From Acridotheres tristis (lineage: Eukaryota; Chordata; Aves; Passeriformes; Sturnidae), in the NCBI GenBank assembly GCA_037013685.1, contig CM072889.1, forward strand, positions 11,665,976-11,729,975: 64,000 bases of DNA, in the 5' to 3' direction. The notes beneath the pieces are model-generated. The model did not search any database and was not told the DNA's origin. It saw nothing but the letters and a program-made list of their open reading frames with translations. The first letter of the stretch is position 1. Each line of letters opens with the position of its first letter. Below, piece by piece: positions 1 to 29,400 of this stretch. The position numbers and the translations under genes were made by a program.

Positions 1-3000
1 CTGAATGTAAAGATTAAAAGGTGCATATGTTTTATATTTATAAAATATATGGCTATGACTATTAAAAAGCTCAAGAATGGCAATAACATAATACAGGCAC
101 TTCTATGTGAGGGTTACTTTAGACCTTATGAAAATCCAACATTAGTAAGCACTTCACATGATACCTGGATGAGTAAGTCAATGTAATAATTCAGGTTTTT
201 ATTATCCACCATTTTAATCCTGTCTAAGCAGATTAGTTTCTTTCTCCTTTCAGACAATATTTATTTAGCAAAGTGTTTCAAGAGAGTGACTTTGCTCAAA
301 CTACCATTTTGCTATTGCCATAAGACTTCCAGTGATTTACTGGGCTGTGGAAATAAACCCCAGTTCCTAAACCAGGTGCTGCACTAGTTACAGTTTCAGC
401 TGTGAATTAAATGAGAACTAAGAGGTTGAAAAGAGGGACTGTGTTTATCTGATGTAGGACTTGGGGGAAATGGGGAGCACTACCCTAAGTGCATATAGGT
501 CCATGGGGGTTTTTATGCACAAAAAAACCCTATAGTTAAATTTCACTTTCTTTTTTAAATAAGTGTTTGTGAACATGTTCTCCATTCCTAAACATTGCAT
601 TTAAATACAACTCCTCTCATTGATTTAAACACCAGTAAAACTTCAGCACCAAGTAGAAATAATTAAAAAGAAAATTTTTCACCATGAGAACAATCAGCCA
701 TTGGAATATTCTTCCCAGGGAAGTGTTGGACTTCCCAACATTGGACACTTGTAAGATTTGGCTGGATAGCCTGCTGGACCGTCTTGTCTAGACCATGCTT
801 TTGCCAAGAAAAGTTGGACCAGCTGATCCTTGAGGTCCCTTCCATCCTGGGATTCTATGATTCTGAAAAGACCACCTAAAACAGAACTCAACTCTATGAA
901 GCTCTTTCTCTACAGCACAGATTAAGACAGACCTGCTACATCCAAATCCACTTTTTTTAAAAAGATTGTTTTAATCTTTGGATTAATAAATCCATGGTTG
1001 AGGTGTTCTGTCAGTAAGCAGTCATACAGGACAGAAGGACATCAGCCATTCAGTCTGACAGCCGGCATCTCTTATTGCTACATTGTAATGGAAGATAGCA
1101 GCACTTAAAGTAATTACAGAAAAAAAGCAAGAGGAATTTCTACAACTAACACCAGTATGTCACCTAAGACTTACCATAAAGGCCTATCACACCATTTTAT
1201 CATTTCATTATTAAAACTACTGAACTACTGTCTAAGTAGCCTATGCATTACTTATGCCCCCACAACGATTAATCAATACTTCTGACCACACAGGAAATGC
1301 AAGTTTGAGCCATGATTTGGTCTATTGGGATTTTCATTTCTAGCAGATGAGCAAGACTGGTTATAAAACTAGGTTTGGTGCCCAGAAAAATGTGAGCAGC
1401 TTAAATAAAACATTCCTCCAATTAGTATTTTATCTGATCAATGCTATTTCTATAATTAAACTGGAGGTATTTTTAAATCTGTTCAGCTGTTTATTCATGC
1501 CTGTGATAAACGTTGCATTTACATCCTTGTGCTTATTTATGCAACTGAAAAAAAAAAAAAAAAAATCAGTGATAGTGTGGCATACCTAAGTTTTTTTTTG
1601 GTCTTAAATATCATTACTGAAATTTTACCACCTCAACATAATGAAGGCTAAGGGTACTCCTTGTCCAGTTTTTCTTGGACAGGTTTGTGTTCTTTATCTA
1701 TATCTTCCTCAGTATTATTTTTCATTTCTGATGGAATTTGCAGACTTTAGCCATTAATCTAGGATGTGTGGCCATAAAGCAGCCCTAGAGAAAATGCTAC
1801 TGTACCTGTACAGTTCTGCATCTGTACTGTACAGATGGAACTTGGATTTGCTGTGCATATGCAGATCACCTGTTTGCATTAAATGCAGTAGGTCAAGTGT
1901 TTCCAGACTGCAACAAATGCACTGGGTGTTCACGATGCAGGGCAGGTACACAAGTCTCTGCTTGGAAATTCTGGCAGCTTTACTCAAGGCTAACAGAAAA
2001 GACAATATTCATCTTTAAAATTAAGGATTCTTTCCATGACAGTTTCTAAAACAACAGAATAGGCAGAATGAGTATGTAGAAGACACACCATGCAGGATAA
2101 AATAACTAATTACATCAGTGAGAAAACAGTTTAAATTAGGTATTTAAGCTCATTTTCTCACAGATAAGAGTTACAAAAGTGGAAGTTTTTTTCCTGTGGG
2201 AGCAATATGAGACACTTATGCTCTGCAATAGTACATAATGGTTTGTGGAAGAATTGCATTTAATGCAGCTTCACTTCCAAACGAGTAGAAATCACTTTGT
2301 TGTTGACTTATGAAGACAAAATGCCATAGCAGGTGTCAGCCACCTTCACTTGGCACTGTTCAGAACACGTTGGTGTTTTTACATATTGTTTACAGCATGC
2401 CAAGTACCACTCATGGAGGACATGCAGCAATCCAGCAGTATGGAAGGAAGTTACAGCATTTCCAAAGTAGCTCAATGCAAATAGGATACAGATTCCATGT
2501 GTACCACAAGGGTGAAACATATTTGTCTTCCATTTGTTTCTTTGGTACCCTTATAAAAAAGTTCTACAGAATTTAACAAAAGGGGAACAAAGGTAGCTTT
2601 ATGGAAACTACTTTTAACTAATAATGGAAAATAATAGAGATAATGGAAAAACATGCAGAAAAATGACATTAAATTCTACTGCATTTTTTTTCATAAAGGC
2701 ATGAAATGGCAGAGTGCTATCCCGTGTAAAAAAAATCCAAAGAAATTGATAGCATTCCATAACATTCTCACTTAATTCTAGTTTTTGCCATAGAAAAGGA
2801 AAGCAGCAGCTTAGACTAAAAGGCCCAGTTTTGCTCACATTGAAATCAGTGAAAGTCAAAATCAGATGGAGGTAAGATCGGTCCCAGAAAGTGGTACACT
2901 GTAAGCAATAAAAGCAGCAAAACAAGTATATGAACTGTTGATTTAAAAAAAAAAAAAATCAAAACCAAGATACTTCCTGTTCTCATTTCTGCCCTAATTT

Positions 3001-3139
3001 TACCTGCTTTATAGCTAGAAGTAATCACGCTAAAATTCACTTGCTTTCCTTGGGAAATAACTATTATTAGCAACACTACCCAATCTCTTAAGAGAAAAGC
3101 AATGGCTGGGTAGAGATTTGAAGCTAACAGAAACCTGAA
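1..3139. other. Gene-free sequence downstream of LONRF3
   Basis: AT-rich, no exon-like open frame with splice sites on either strand. It holds one CR1 fragment (677-866), a poly(A) tract near 1550 and a small perfect palindrome ATCTGTAC-T-GTACAGAT at 1820-1836. Confidence 0.6.
677..866 (+). mobile_element. CR1 LINE 3'-end fragment
   Basis: TTCACCATGAGAACAATCAG...CAGGGAAGTGTTGGA...GGTCCCTTCCATCCTGGG ending ATTCTATGATTCT, the conserved avian CR1 3' terminus. Truncated at its 5' end. Confidence 0.85.
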
Positions 3140-4431
3140 GATTGGAGTGAAATAAATAGCATTTATTACAACATATTCCTTCTTATGTGACACAAACTAC
3201 CCTCTGAGTCCTACAGTTCAAAATAACTCCCCCCTCCCCCTCCCATATACACACTCCAAAGCCAAATCCCACCAAACAATTAAAAGAAATAAAACTCATC
3301 TTAACAGCAACAAGAGTTGATGGGAAAACAAACAAAAAATAAATCTATGTATTAACCTACAATGAAGTTACACCAGTACTTCCAGTTTTCTCTAGGATAA
3401 GCCACTTTCCATATACTGCAGCTCTTTCTTCGCAGTTGTCTGTAGCCATTGTCCATTTTTGCAAGAAAGAGTTCAGATATAAATTCAACTTCAAGTTATT
3501 CTGTTCTGTGAAATATTAGAGGATGGATCCTCCTGTCACCACTATGGTCAATTCCCACTGACATCAACCATCAATACTTGAATTTACCCAAGCACTTAAA
3601 CACATGCTTAAGCAGGTGCTTGACTGGTTGGTTGTATCAGGAACCTCATCACAAGCATAGGATGAACCTTCAACAGCTGTGCTTGAATTAACTCAGACAA
3701 TCTGTGTATTCAAAGACTTCAAGGCAGGATGTTTTGGGGATGTTCTTAAGCTAGAATAGTTCTGGGGATGAGTAGAAAACCATTCAAAGTATTTGAACAC
3801 AAATAACTGAAAAATTATCAAAGCAGTCGCTTCTGCACTGCTAGAATAATCATTTTTGCCCCCAGTCATAAATACAGGGTAAAAACACTATAAATAGAGC
3901 AGCTCACTTTCCTTTAGTGAATGAACACATAAATAATATACATTTTGAAACAAAAAATCATAGTGCAAAAATAAATTATCAAACAGAAGTTGTGAACATT
4001 ATTTTACACAATGCTATATAAAACCTGAACCATTTGAATAAAAGACTTCGCAGTTCACTGAAATAATGCATTAACCTTATTATTTCTGCTTCACATTAAA
4101 CTGCACAGTTTATCCTTTATCCACTAAAAAATAAAATAAAATAAATTAAAAAAAACCTTAGGATTTTCAAAAAGGTTTATGGCAAACAAGATCACTTTTT
4201 GTTCTATCACATTTGTTGCTAATTTAGCAGTGCAGTGATCTCAGTTCCAAATGGAAACTATTGAAGTATCCATAAACATCCCCTGCTCTTTATAACTCAT
4301 TCTCTTTGAAATTCAGTCTTGAAACATCCTAACAACTCAATTCTGTAAGACATTATTGCAGTTAGATGAAGTTACAAGAGACAGTCTGCAGTCAAGGACT
4401 GAGGGAACCTGCCCAGCTCTGCTCCTCACCA
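3140..4431 (-). other. LONRF3: Probable LONRF3 3' UTR
   Basis: AT-rich minus-strand sequence after the TGA. The first AATAAA I find on the minus strand beyond the stop is at 3162-3167, which would give a 3' UTR of about 1.27 kb. Other AATAAA hexamers lie further out (for example near 1490). The true cleavage site cannot be fixed from sequence alone. Confidence 0.45.
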
Positions 4432-19675
<15,244 letters not shown>

Positions 19676-21036
19676 GCGCCGGGCCCGGCCCGCACCGGGA
19701 GGGGCCGCCCCGCTCCGGTCCCGGTACCCACCGCCCCTCCGCCCGGGACGGTTCCTCCGCCCCCTCGGACACCCCGTCCCGGCGGCGCTTCCCCGGCGCG
19801 GGGCGGTTTGAGGCGTGCGGAGAACGGAGGCGCTGGGCTGTGGAGCGCTGCCCGCCGGGCACACCGTGAGCGGAGTGCGGTGTGACCCGCTGGTCCGCAC
19901 GGGCGCCTCGCTGAGACGCAGAATGCGCTCCGGGGTTCGGTGTTCTGGTACCTCCGTAATGCGAAAGAAACATCGGCTCGAGGTGATTTTGAAAAGCGAA
20001 AATGCCATTTCCTGCTAGAACTGGAATAGTGAAGCTTTGTAGCTACACAGTTAATCATTCTCTTTAAGGGAATCTATATAGTAGTGAAGCTATTTTAATG
20101 TCAGGTACTCCTGGTTTTAGAACAACTAAGGAAAACATTAGAAGCAAAACGTTGTGTTTATTTAGTTTTGCAGTGTGGCATGTTGCACAGCTCTACCTGC
20201 CCGTGCCAGATTCTCGATAAAAAGCACATGCCTTCTGATGTACCTTTGTTTCATTTAAGAGCAGCTCTGTTGACCATTTCGATCTGCATGTTCCCACCAA
20301 TTCTCGTTAGATGAGAGTTGCACGAGTTGTGTAACTGTCTATGCTAAATGTAGTCTAGGGAGAAAATTACCTGTGCTACTACAGAAAAGAAGCTGTTCTA
20401 AAACAAGTTGTGTGATGCTTTTTGTTTGCAGCTTTATGCATATTTACAGTTACCAGAAATGTCCACGTTATGTATACATACATTCTAAAAATATAGAGCG
20501 CTTTTCACACTGTCTTAAAATCCACTGCAGAATTTGAAATTTCTGATGATATCCTATTACTGGTATAATCAGCCTCCTCACGAAGCTCAAGAGAGGGGAT
20601 GAAGGAATTAATTTCCATTTTCTTACTGGCAGAAGTGTCTGGACTCCCCAGTTTAGACTGTGTAAACTAAGCAGGTATTAAGGAACGAGCCCTGCCTGTG
20701 GAGCTTGAATGGATAGAAGAAAAGATGAAAGAAAGGAGAGTCAACCTGAGTTTTGCAAGACCTTGTTTAGGGTAGGATACTTGAGAAAATTCAAATTACT
20801 TTAGATTTCAAGAGAAAAATCAGTTTAAAATTGCTTAAAATCTGGATTTTAACTTTTGATGATGCACACTAATTTTGTGATGTTTGTGTCCATGTATAGG
20901 CAACATTATGCTTATACAGAAAAATCAGATATGTACCTGGAAACAGAAGCCAGCTATCAGACCCCTCAGTTGTCTTTTGATTCCTGTGATGTGAAGACAT
21001 TCAGCATCTGCCAAAAATTTAGCCCTGTCTCTAGAG

Positions 21037-21082
21037 CTCTTTAATCTTTAAAAAAGAAAAAAAAAAAAAAAGAAAAAAAAAG
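21037..21082. repeat. A-rich simple repeat
   Basis: Interrupted poly(A) tract with G interruptions. Similar shorter poly(A) runs occur at about 1549-1565, 2943-2957, 5568-5580 and 5785-5806. Confidence 0.85.
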
Positions 21083-22904
21083 TTTAACATCTAACTGCTG
21101 TTCCTAAGCAAGTCCTTTAACTAGAAAAAGAATTGAATAAGCACTGGTTTCAGTACTTCTTTCTGCCATCACTTAAATCAAACAATAACCCAAAGTATGG
21201 CACAGCCTGCCAGCAAATAATCCAAAGAAAGGTGGGACAACTGAAGCACTTAAAATTTCAGTTAAACAGTACTTCAGAAGAGCTAGAAAGAATGAGCATT
21301 TGTACTCAGGGGTGTGGAGTTTTCCCTCTAGGCTCCAGCTTGCTAACATAGACTTCTTGTTTTGCAAACTTCCATGCAAGAAAATCTCATGCTATAAAAG
21401 AACAAAATCCTTCAGAAAAAGAAGGAAAATGCTTTCTTGTAGCCTTGAGGTCGATAGTTGTCTCTATTGCAAAACTATAGTCTCGGCAACTCTTCAGTGT
21501 GTTATTTTATAACCATTGTCCTGAAAACCGCTATGAGTCAAAGCCTATTCAAGCGAGGGAAAGTGACATAACCACTGGTTACCAGTAGCAATGCAGTGAC
21601 AATCTCTATCAGAGATACGCCACCAGTATTTACATAGTTACATAGCAGACACTTAAAGAGATAAGTCATGGTATAAAGAGAGGGTTTCTAGCAGCACATG
21701 AATTCAAGACAGGGAAGGGGAATAGATTTATCATGGGAAATGCAATCAGCATTTGTGCTCTGCGAGGAATTTCCACAGTTCCTGTTCTCAATGTATAAAA
21801 GCATCTACAGAGCTGGCTGGCAATCTGAGAGCTCTGGACTGAAAGGAGTCTCAAAAAAGCGCTGGGAAAAGCATTTCTGGGAATTCTCTTCTACCAGCAG
21901 GACATGGCTGAGACATTTCGAGAGAAAAGAGCAGCTGTGCTTGTGAACTACTCCCTGTGGTGGGAGCTGTGTGCTTAGGAGGGTTCAGAACACAGACCAT
22001 TATCCCAAGCCTGCAAATAGTTAAGACCTTATGACAGATGGCCCATGAGCAACAACTCTGTGACTTTTTAGGGGAGAAACCAGCTGGTTCTGCCTCTCGT
22101 AGTTACTGGTATGTGTGGTGTTTGGTAAATGTTAGTACTTGGTGGGGTGTGACAGGTACAGAGTCAGCTGTACAGTCACTAACAGCAAAATATTTTAAAG
22201 CCAAGATACTAATTTACTGTTCACTAGAAGTCAAACAACTACTAAATATTTGATTCTGACATCAGGCCTGGCTCTGCAAAGACTTTTCTAGCAAAAACAG
22301 CTGTGTGAATTGATCATACATAATCTAGATATGCTGGGGTGTTTTTATATAACACATCCTGAAAGCACAGGGTTTTCATACATTCATACATATATTCATG
22401 GATTTGGAGCAGCAGTAGGTCATGAGGTGTACTTGATTAGAAGGCAAAACAAAAAAAGAAAAAGGCAAAAATCACCCTCCTGCCTACCTGCATTGTTCAT
22501 GAGATCAAGAATGGATTTATCCTTTACTTAACTGAAAAAGTTAAAGTGAGGAGGTGACTCACTCTGCAAAAGCACATCTCCCTTGTATGATTTTTCCGCA
22601 AAGGGAGGTTTAATTTCTTCCTTTTAATGACAATGAGCACAATACTGATCTTCTTCCAGCAGTTAATGGCTGGCATAACAGGCAGCATGAGAGCATGATT
22701 ACATTCTTCTGCCTTCTTCTGGATCTGTAAACTGCATCAGGCTTTGAGTCCACAAAAGCCACCAATAAACCTGCATCTTTCCCCTCTCAAACACAACTAA
22801 CCCAAGTGTGAAATTCCAAACCACCAGTCACACCAACAGAGCTCCTTCTCTCATGGAAGGAGGGATGTCAAAAGTCACATCACAAATACAGCCACAGATG
22901 GCTT

Positions 22905-22937
22905 TTTATTTCCATGTGCTCTGCACATGGAAATAAA
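22905..22937. repeat. Perfect inverted repeat, 15-bp arms, 3-nt loop
   Basis: Left arm TTTATTTCCATGTGC (22905-22919), loop TCT, right arm its exact complement (22923-22937). Beyond the arms pairing is lost, so it is too short for a typical miRNA precursor. Confidence 0.9.
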
Positions 22938-25894
22938 TGCTGTAATAGTCCACAGCAAGTACAGATTTGGGCTGATGGCCCATGCAGTTGAGGCACTTTC
23001 AAGAAAGCACCAAGCAGGAGGCCTGGCAATTATGTCAGGAAGCTGCTCTAACTTATAGGAGAACAAGAGGAGAAGACACGTGAGTTCTTCTGTGTTATTT
23101 TGCCACCGAACCTCTGAATGACTTTTGGCAACTATTTTTACCTCTTTGCCTCTTCTTTTGCATTCTGCCTATGATGACTACTCCTTCATGTACTGAGCAT
23201 TCTTGCTATCACACACATGTGATTTACATTGAGAAGCTATCAAATCCACGTTTTTTACTTTATATCTGTTTAAAGTGAATTAATCTTGAAAGAAAAGATA
23301 ATGTTCTGTCGTCTAGAAAGGAAATTAAAGAAAAAGTGTAATGGACAAATTTATGTTCATACGCCATGGTTAGAAAATCACTACAATTAAGACACAAATA
23401 TACAATCCAGTTTAAATAAATGCAAGGCACCAATAAAGAGAACAATACTATCACAGGGTGTTGTTTCTCAAGGAAAAATACCAACAGAGCCTGAAAAAGG
23501 TTCTTGTTACCTACTGATCCATGAACTGTGTAATAAGAAAAAACTCCAGTGCCCTTCCCACACAAACCCCTGCCTGCCTAATTGATGACTGACTAGTGAT
23601 CAGCTTGACAAGACCTCAGGACCGACAAAGCAAGCATCCCACTCAGGCTGTATCTCTCACTGCGTGATACTGAAAGGGGGATTCACAATGTGCCTTTGAA
23701 GCATAACCAAACCTAGAGTGACTTGGATAAAAGAATTTCTGTTCAGCCATATCCAGATTCTTAGAAGGTTACTTTTGTTCTGCATTGCAATGAAATGGCT
23801 ACAGCCAGAAATTCAGTGAAATTCAAATTCCAGGGTATTTTAGTTGTGAAGGAAGAAGATATTTCAGCATTGAGCAAATATTTAACAAGTAATCCACTAT
23901 GAATTCTGAAAAACCTAACAATATTTGGAAGACTCTTATTTTAGCAAAACTGAGGAACTATCTACTGTGCACTCCCACTAGCCATTTTGGTGACAATTTC
24001 TGCTTTACTAATCTCTCAGGAGGAAAGGCCAAATTAATTCTTAAGTACAGAGGAATGAACACTCCAAGTTTTCAAGCACCCATCAGTATACATGGTAACC
24101 CTCCAACTACAGTAAACTGCTGCTTAATGTGTGGCAAGACAAACTCAAGACTAAGTGGTCAGAGAACATGACAAACCCAATCAAGAAGCCTTTCTATTTC
24201 TGGAGAACATGAGCAATTGCTGTTACAGAACCCTCAAACAAATATATTCTGTCTAGAAGGTGCTCATGGATTCCTCTGCTCTGACCAGTAAGAAATGACT
24301 TTGCAAATGCCTTGAGCAACAGGTCATTTTACCTTCATGCAGCAGAATTCTCTTTATCTGACAGAACTTCACTTAGTCTCAGCTGAGATACATTTTCAGT
24401 TTGAAACAAACAGTAAACCTAAACAATCAGAAGGAAAATGTTGTAACAAGGAACACAAGGATGTATGCTTTGTTTCACAGCCTGTGGTAATATAGAAGAA
24501 AGATGAACAAGCTTCATAGAAGAATTAATGCAGTCTACAGTCCACTTGGAAGTTAAAACACTAAGATGCAGTATGGATCAAAGCTGGAAGTTATTGATGA
24601 GTCTAATACAAAGCAAATGGAACAGGAAGCTTCTGAACAATTTGAAATTCTGCCTGATGGTTTATTTGAAACTATAGGGCACATTATTGCACAGGTTTTA
24701 AAAGCTTTCTAGACCACAACTATTCAGCTATCTTTAGATTGGTATGGACTGCTGTCAAAGAAGTCTCCTCTAGAAGTATGACAAATAACTCTTACTATGC
24801 TTGTTGGGATTTTTTAAAGCCAAAAGGCAAGTCATCCTTTCCTACACAAACATCTGTGGGAGTGTAAAAGGTCTCCTTAATCCACAATTTTAATTTCAGT
24901 AGTTTTCTGCAGGGAGTGAGGAAGATAAAGGGAAGTTCTACAATCAAAAACCATGAAAGAGACAAGTATGGTTGGTATTACTGTGACAGAACACCTGCAA
25001 TTAGCTGGAATGAGCCAATGCTTAACAGTAGGAGTGGCATGTGCTTTCTAAAGTACATCTGACTTCTGACAAACTGAGTTCTAGAGCCACAGCCTGCTGT
25101 CTTTGGGCAATTGCTCACAGCCTCCCTGTCTTTGTTGCTGGGGAAAATTCATTCAGGCAGGGAGTGAGGAATTCATCCATTTTTGGCAAAGCTCTTAGGG
25201 GCATACCCGTGGTCCCACAGCATTTAAATGAGACTTGAAACATGTTTCACTTTAAAGGAGTTCTGCCAAGGTAAACTCATGGGCCAAAGGAGTATCTTAG
25301 AATAAACTATCCCAGGACAAAGGGAGGGACCTACAATGACCATCCAGTCCAGCTGTCTGAGCAACTCAGGAAACTTCAGCCTGTGCTGAACTCCTTTCCT
25401 AGCCTGGGGGCTTGGATATCCTCATACCTGTGACTTCCATGCCAGAGGCTGTAGGCAGCCCCTTCATCCTGGGGTTTGGCCTGAACGATTGAGGAACTGT
25501 AGTGGGTTACCACATCACTGCCTCTTGCTGCTCATCACCACTGCAGGGCCAGAGGTTTCTGCCTTGTCATGTCAGCTGATTTCATGGAATCAAACACACA
25601 GGAAACACATGAAACAAGAGGCAGGCATTTCCAGTTACAAAACTATGAGATTACTGCTATTTAGCCCTTTCTGATCAACCAAATAAACAGATTTCACCTT
25701 TCCACTGCTATAATTCCATGGAATTATTCCTGGAAGCCCAGGTGATACTTCTTTCTTAATCTGCAGATTTCCAATTTTCTTCCAAATTAGCCTTTAAATA
25801 TCCATTGCTAAACCTTAGTCACTTAGTAAGAAATGAGGCAACAATTTTATGCAAAACTCAAGATCACATTTGTCATACTAGAAGGCAGGAGTGG

Positions 25895-26303
25895 GTTTGT
25901 TATTTTATTTTTTATTTGAAATATTGCAGAGCTTTCTTATGATACATACACATCGACAGGGCTTCCAGTAACATACTTTAAAAAAAAATAGTTATGAATC
26001 ATAATCAGAAATGACTCTTACATCTATTAAGACAGTTATTTCAAAAAACGTTTTGATGAATCATGCAAAAATGTTCACAAACAGCATTATACCTTCCAAT
26101 AGATAAATGTTTTGTTTTTCCTAAGTCTTACAAAAAGAGTTTGTGCTTTTAACACTTGTATCGAAAAAAATATATTTACAGCAGACATCATAAATGCCAC
26201 ATTGAAGCTCATAGAGGCAAAGTGGTGATGGTCCCCTGTTTTGCATTCTCAAAACATGCTGAGGGTTTCAGATATCTTCCATAAACTCCCAATTTAAACG
26301 TAT
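25895..26303 (-). other. COMMD5: Probable COMMD5 3' UTR
   Basis: Minus-strand AT-rich sequence from the stop to two close AATAAA signals at 25911-25916 and 25904-25909, predicting a 3' UTR of about 0.4 kb. Confidence 0.6.
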
Positions 26304-26405
26304 TCAGTCTTGGATCTTCAGTATACTCCTCTTCTCCAAATCATTCATTTCCTTCAGTATAAGGGCAACATTATATCTCAGTTCTTGAAACTTTGCAACT
26401 GGCAC
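26304..26405 (-). CDS. COMMD5: COMMD5 terminal coding exon 7
   Basis: Acceptor TTTCAG. Encodes VPVAKFQELRYNVALILKEM and NDLEKRSILKIQD, then TGA at 26306-26304. The leucine-rich C-terminal helix is typical of COMMD proteins. Confidence 0.96.
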   Translation of the reverse strand: MPVAKFQELRYNVALILKEMNDLEKRSILKIQD

Positions 26406-29400
26406 CTGAAACAGAATACTCAGGTTAGAAAACACAAGACATCTCAGCAACCTTGACTAGGGCATGACTATGGATATGGAACATTCTGCAGTGTAAGGCC
26501 AATCTCTCTTAAAATACCTAATTTTTGCAGAGTTCAGACAAAGGATTTAAAGTTAATAAAATTCAGTTAATTCATCTAAATCCATGTGGAAAAGGAGAGT
26601 GGGAAAAACCAGAAATAACACTTACATGGTACATTTTCCATACTGCCTGATGAGAGAAAGGAAATACTCAAGGATGTAAACTGAGAGCTGCTTGGGTGAT
26701 ATAAAAGTCATGGTCTGGAAGGAAAGACATGTGGAAGGTCGTGGAGACTACAGAATTCTCAAGCAACAAATTCGAGATATTCTGCTTGTCCAAACTTGCA
26801 AGAGAAAGGAATTGAGATTCCAGGCAAGAGACTTGGAAACAACCTCAAGAGCAAATGGCACTGGGCACTACATATGGAAAACAAAAGATTTAAACCTACA
26901 AAGCATTTTCAACTGTGCAGGAGACTCATGGGCTGTCCTTTACCATTTCAAGCCTGAGAAGCTCAGTGGATGGAAATCTTATTTATGAAGACAGAGACCC
27001 CAGCTGAGTGCAGGCACAGACTGGTGGCACAGACTGGTGACATTGGTGCAGTGCAAAAACACATGCTCATGTGAATGCCCAGTGCAGTCTGGCTGGTCCC
27101 ACACAGTCTGCCTAATTTACTCTTTGACTGCACTGAAGACAGCAGTTCTTTTGGCAGAGACCCTTGTCATCCTTCTGCCCACTGTAGTACAGATACCAAT
27201 TATATGAGAGGAATCTAACACCTGCATTTTCCACATACACCAGAAATGCATAAAAAGGCACCATGTCCTTTTCACTTTTGACATATATACAACAAGACTG
27301 AAAATGCTGCAATTCCCACTACTTAAAATAAACCCCAACTTCAGTCAGAAGTCACACTGTGATTAAAATACCAAACAGAGACCAAGGAGTGTAACTTACC
27401 CCTGTGCTATACACATTTTAAAACTGTTCACAACAGAATTATTTTCTGGACTTACCATCTTGCATAAGCCCTGTTAGCTAGCAGGACGTTCTGAACATGT
27501 TCAAATAAAGGAAAACTGAAGACCTGAGAACTGTATTTACTTGCACATGGTACCTTGAACCTAAACACAAGTTTATCCCATAGAGCTACTAACTGAGCGA
27601 AGACCACCCATCTGATATAGAAATCCTGTTTGCAGTCACACCCTTGGCATTCAGATCCAAGCAGCAGCAACAGCAGAGAGCTGATTCTAAGAGGAGCACA
27701 CTATTTTTTATCAGGTATCTATACTCCTGTGTGTGCTGGACAAACACATCTCCACTGCAGAATAACAAAGGGTCTTCCACAGACTCACAGCGACAAAAAA
27801 AAACCAACCAAAACCAAATAAACCCTAAAATCAAACCAAAACAGTCAGAAACAATGGCACCAAGACCAACACTTGGCATTATATGCCAGGAAATAAAGCA
27901 GGAATAGAGTATAAACTAGATTTTTTTCTCATAAGTGAATCTTACTCAGATGTAAAGGGTTAACCTGAAGTCCATGGCACCATTTAAGTTCCATGGAAGT
28001 CCTCAAATACAGTGTATGGGATGCTCTGAGCTGGACTGTCCAGTAGTATAAATTTGATCTCCTGTGAAGTGACACCCTCAACAGTCTGCAATGTAGCACA
28101 GAATTTATGCCTTCCTCAACAGATGCTTTCTTGCAAAACAATTTAACAGTAAAATCAGTCCACCTCTTTCAACCCCAGGGCTTTGGTGCTTCTTTCAGAC
28201 TACTACTAATGAGAGAAGTGAAGCCAAAATCTGTACAGAGTTCAAATGTAACAATGCCTGCTGTGCATTGAATTCCTGTACGCACCACCATGTTATTTAT
28301 AGAACAAATAGCATTCCTTTCCAAAGGTTAAAATTATGGAAGAATTTATGCCATCTTCTGGCAAGCCTTTAGGTACAGTGTCATAAATACTGCCACTGAC
28401 TAATACTGTAACAAGTAAAGAGGTTTTTAGGTTTTTTTACTTTCTAGCAGCCAGAACAGTTCTGAAGAAAAAGAATAAAACTACCTCTGCCACCGAAAAG
28501 AATGTTACCATTCTCTGCCAAATGCAGAACATTTAGAAGTTTATCATACATTATATAAACTACCCCAGTAATTTCCCTGCCCTCAAGAGCCACCATCAGG
28601 GTGGAAGGTTACAGTTCATAACAACCTTGTAACTTTTAATCAAACCAGATATTACGTAATAATGCTTTCCAGTAATTAATATTCTTCTAATAAATTGCAG
28701 TTCAGCAGAACATGTGTAGGAACAAGGCATGAAATTATTTTGATTAGTATTTCATTAAATATTTTATGTGGCTACACTGAACATGAAGGATTCCAAAGCA
28801 TATCAAACAATGGTTTACAAAAGCTTTAGTGTTTTAAGTAATAATTCAACTTTCTAAATAAAATTAGGACTGGTTTCCTTACTATTTATTATGGCAATCA
28901 GACTTACTTCAAAGCGATGAGCTGTCCCATCTGAAAGCTTCATCATCATCAGAATGGATGGCTGGAGTGCACGGGCCAGTGAACTGAAATTATTTACATC
29001 ATTAGTATTACAGCAATGAGATCAGCAGTGTGGTGAGTACAGCATTGCACATTAACAATTTTAGATGTTCATGTAGGCTTCACACAGAACATGAGTAATT
29101 TCAGTCACAGAGTCTGGCTGGAAACTCATGAACACAACAGTTCTGTCCAATTTACTTTAGTATTATACTGAGACTTAACATTTTGTTAATAATTTAGTAA
29201 TGGCAAGTTTAGGAGCATTTTCATTTTTACATAATTGGCTTAGTGGAACTATGATAGGAATAAGATGTGACCAAGTATTGCTAATAATAATGCACAGTTT
29301 TCTTATGCAATTTACCACGTTGCATTAATCATTTCCATCACTTCATTAGTTCAACTGCCACCTCAACTGGGGAATCAACCTCTTCCAGGCTTCATCCTAA

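Larger units (their letters stand above)
19970..25890. other. Intergenic spacer between LONRF3 promoter and COMMD5 3' end
   Basis: About 5.9 kb, AT-rich. No exon-like frames with homology. It contains the A-rich tract at 21037, the inverted repeat at 22905 and a doubtful repeat fragment near 25310-25440. Confidence 0.65.

Noticed and set aside
1820..1836. Small perfect palindrome ATCTGTAC-T-GTACAGAT
   Set aside because: Short arms and no regulatory context; noted only in the intergenic description.
25300..25470. Possible CR1 fragment (GGGAGGGACCTACAATGACC, CCAGTCCAGCTGTCTGAGC)
   Set aside because: Only weak resemblance, with no terminal ATTCTATGATTCT repeat visible; not firm enough to annotate.
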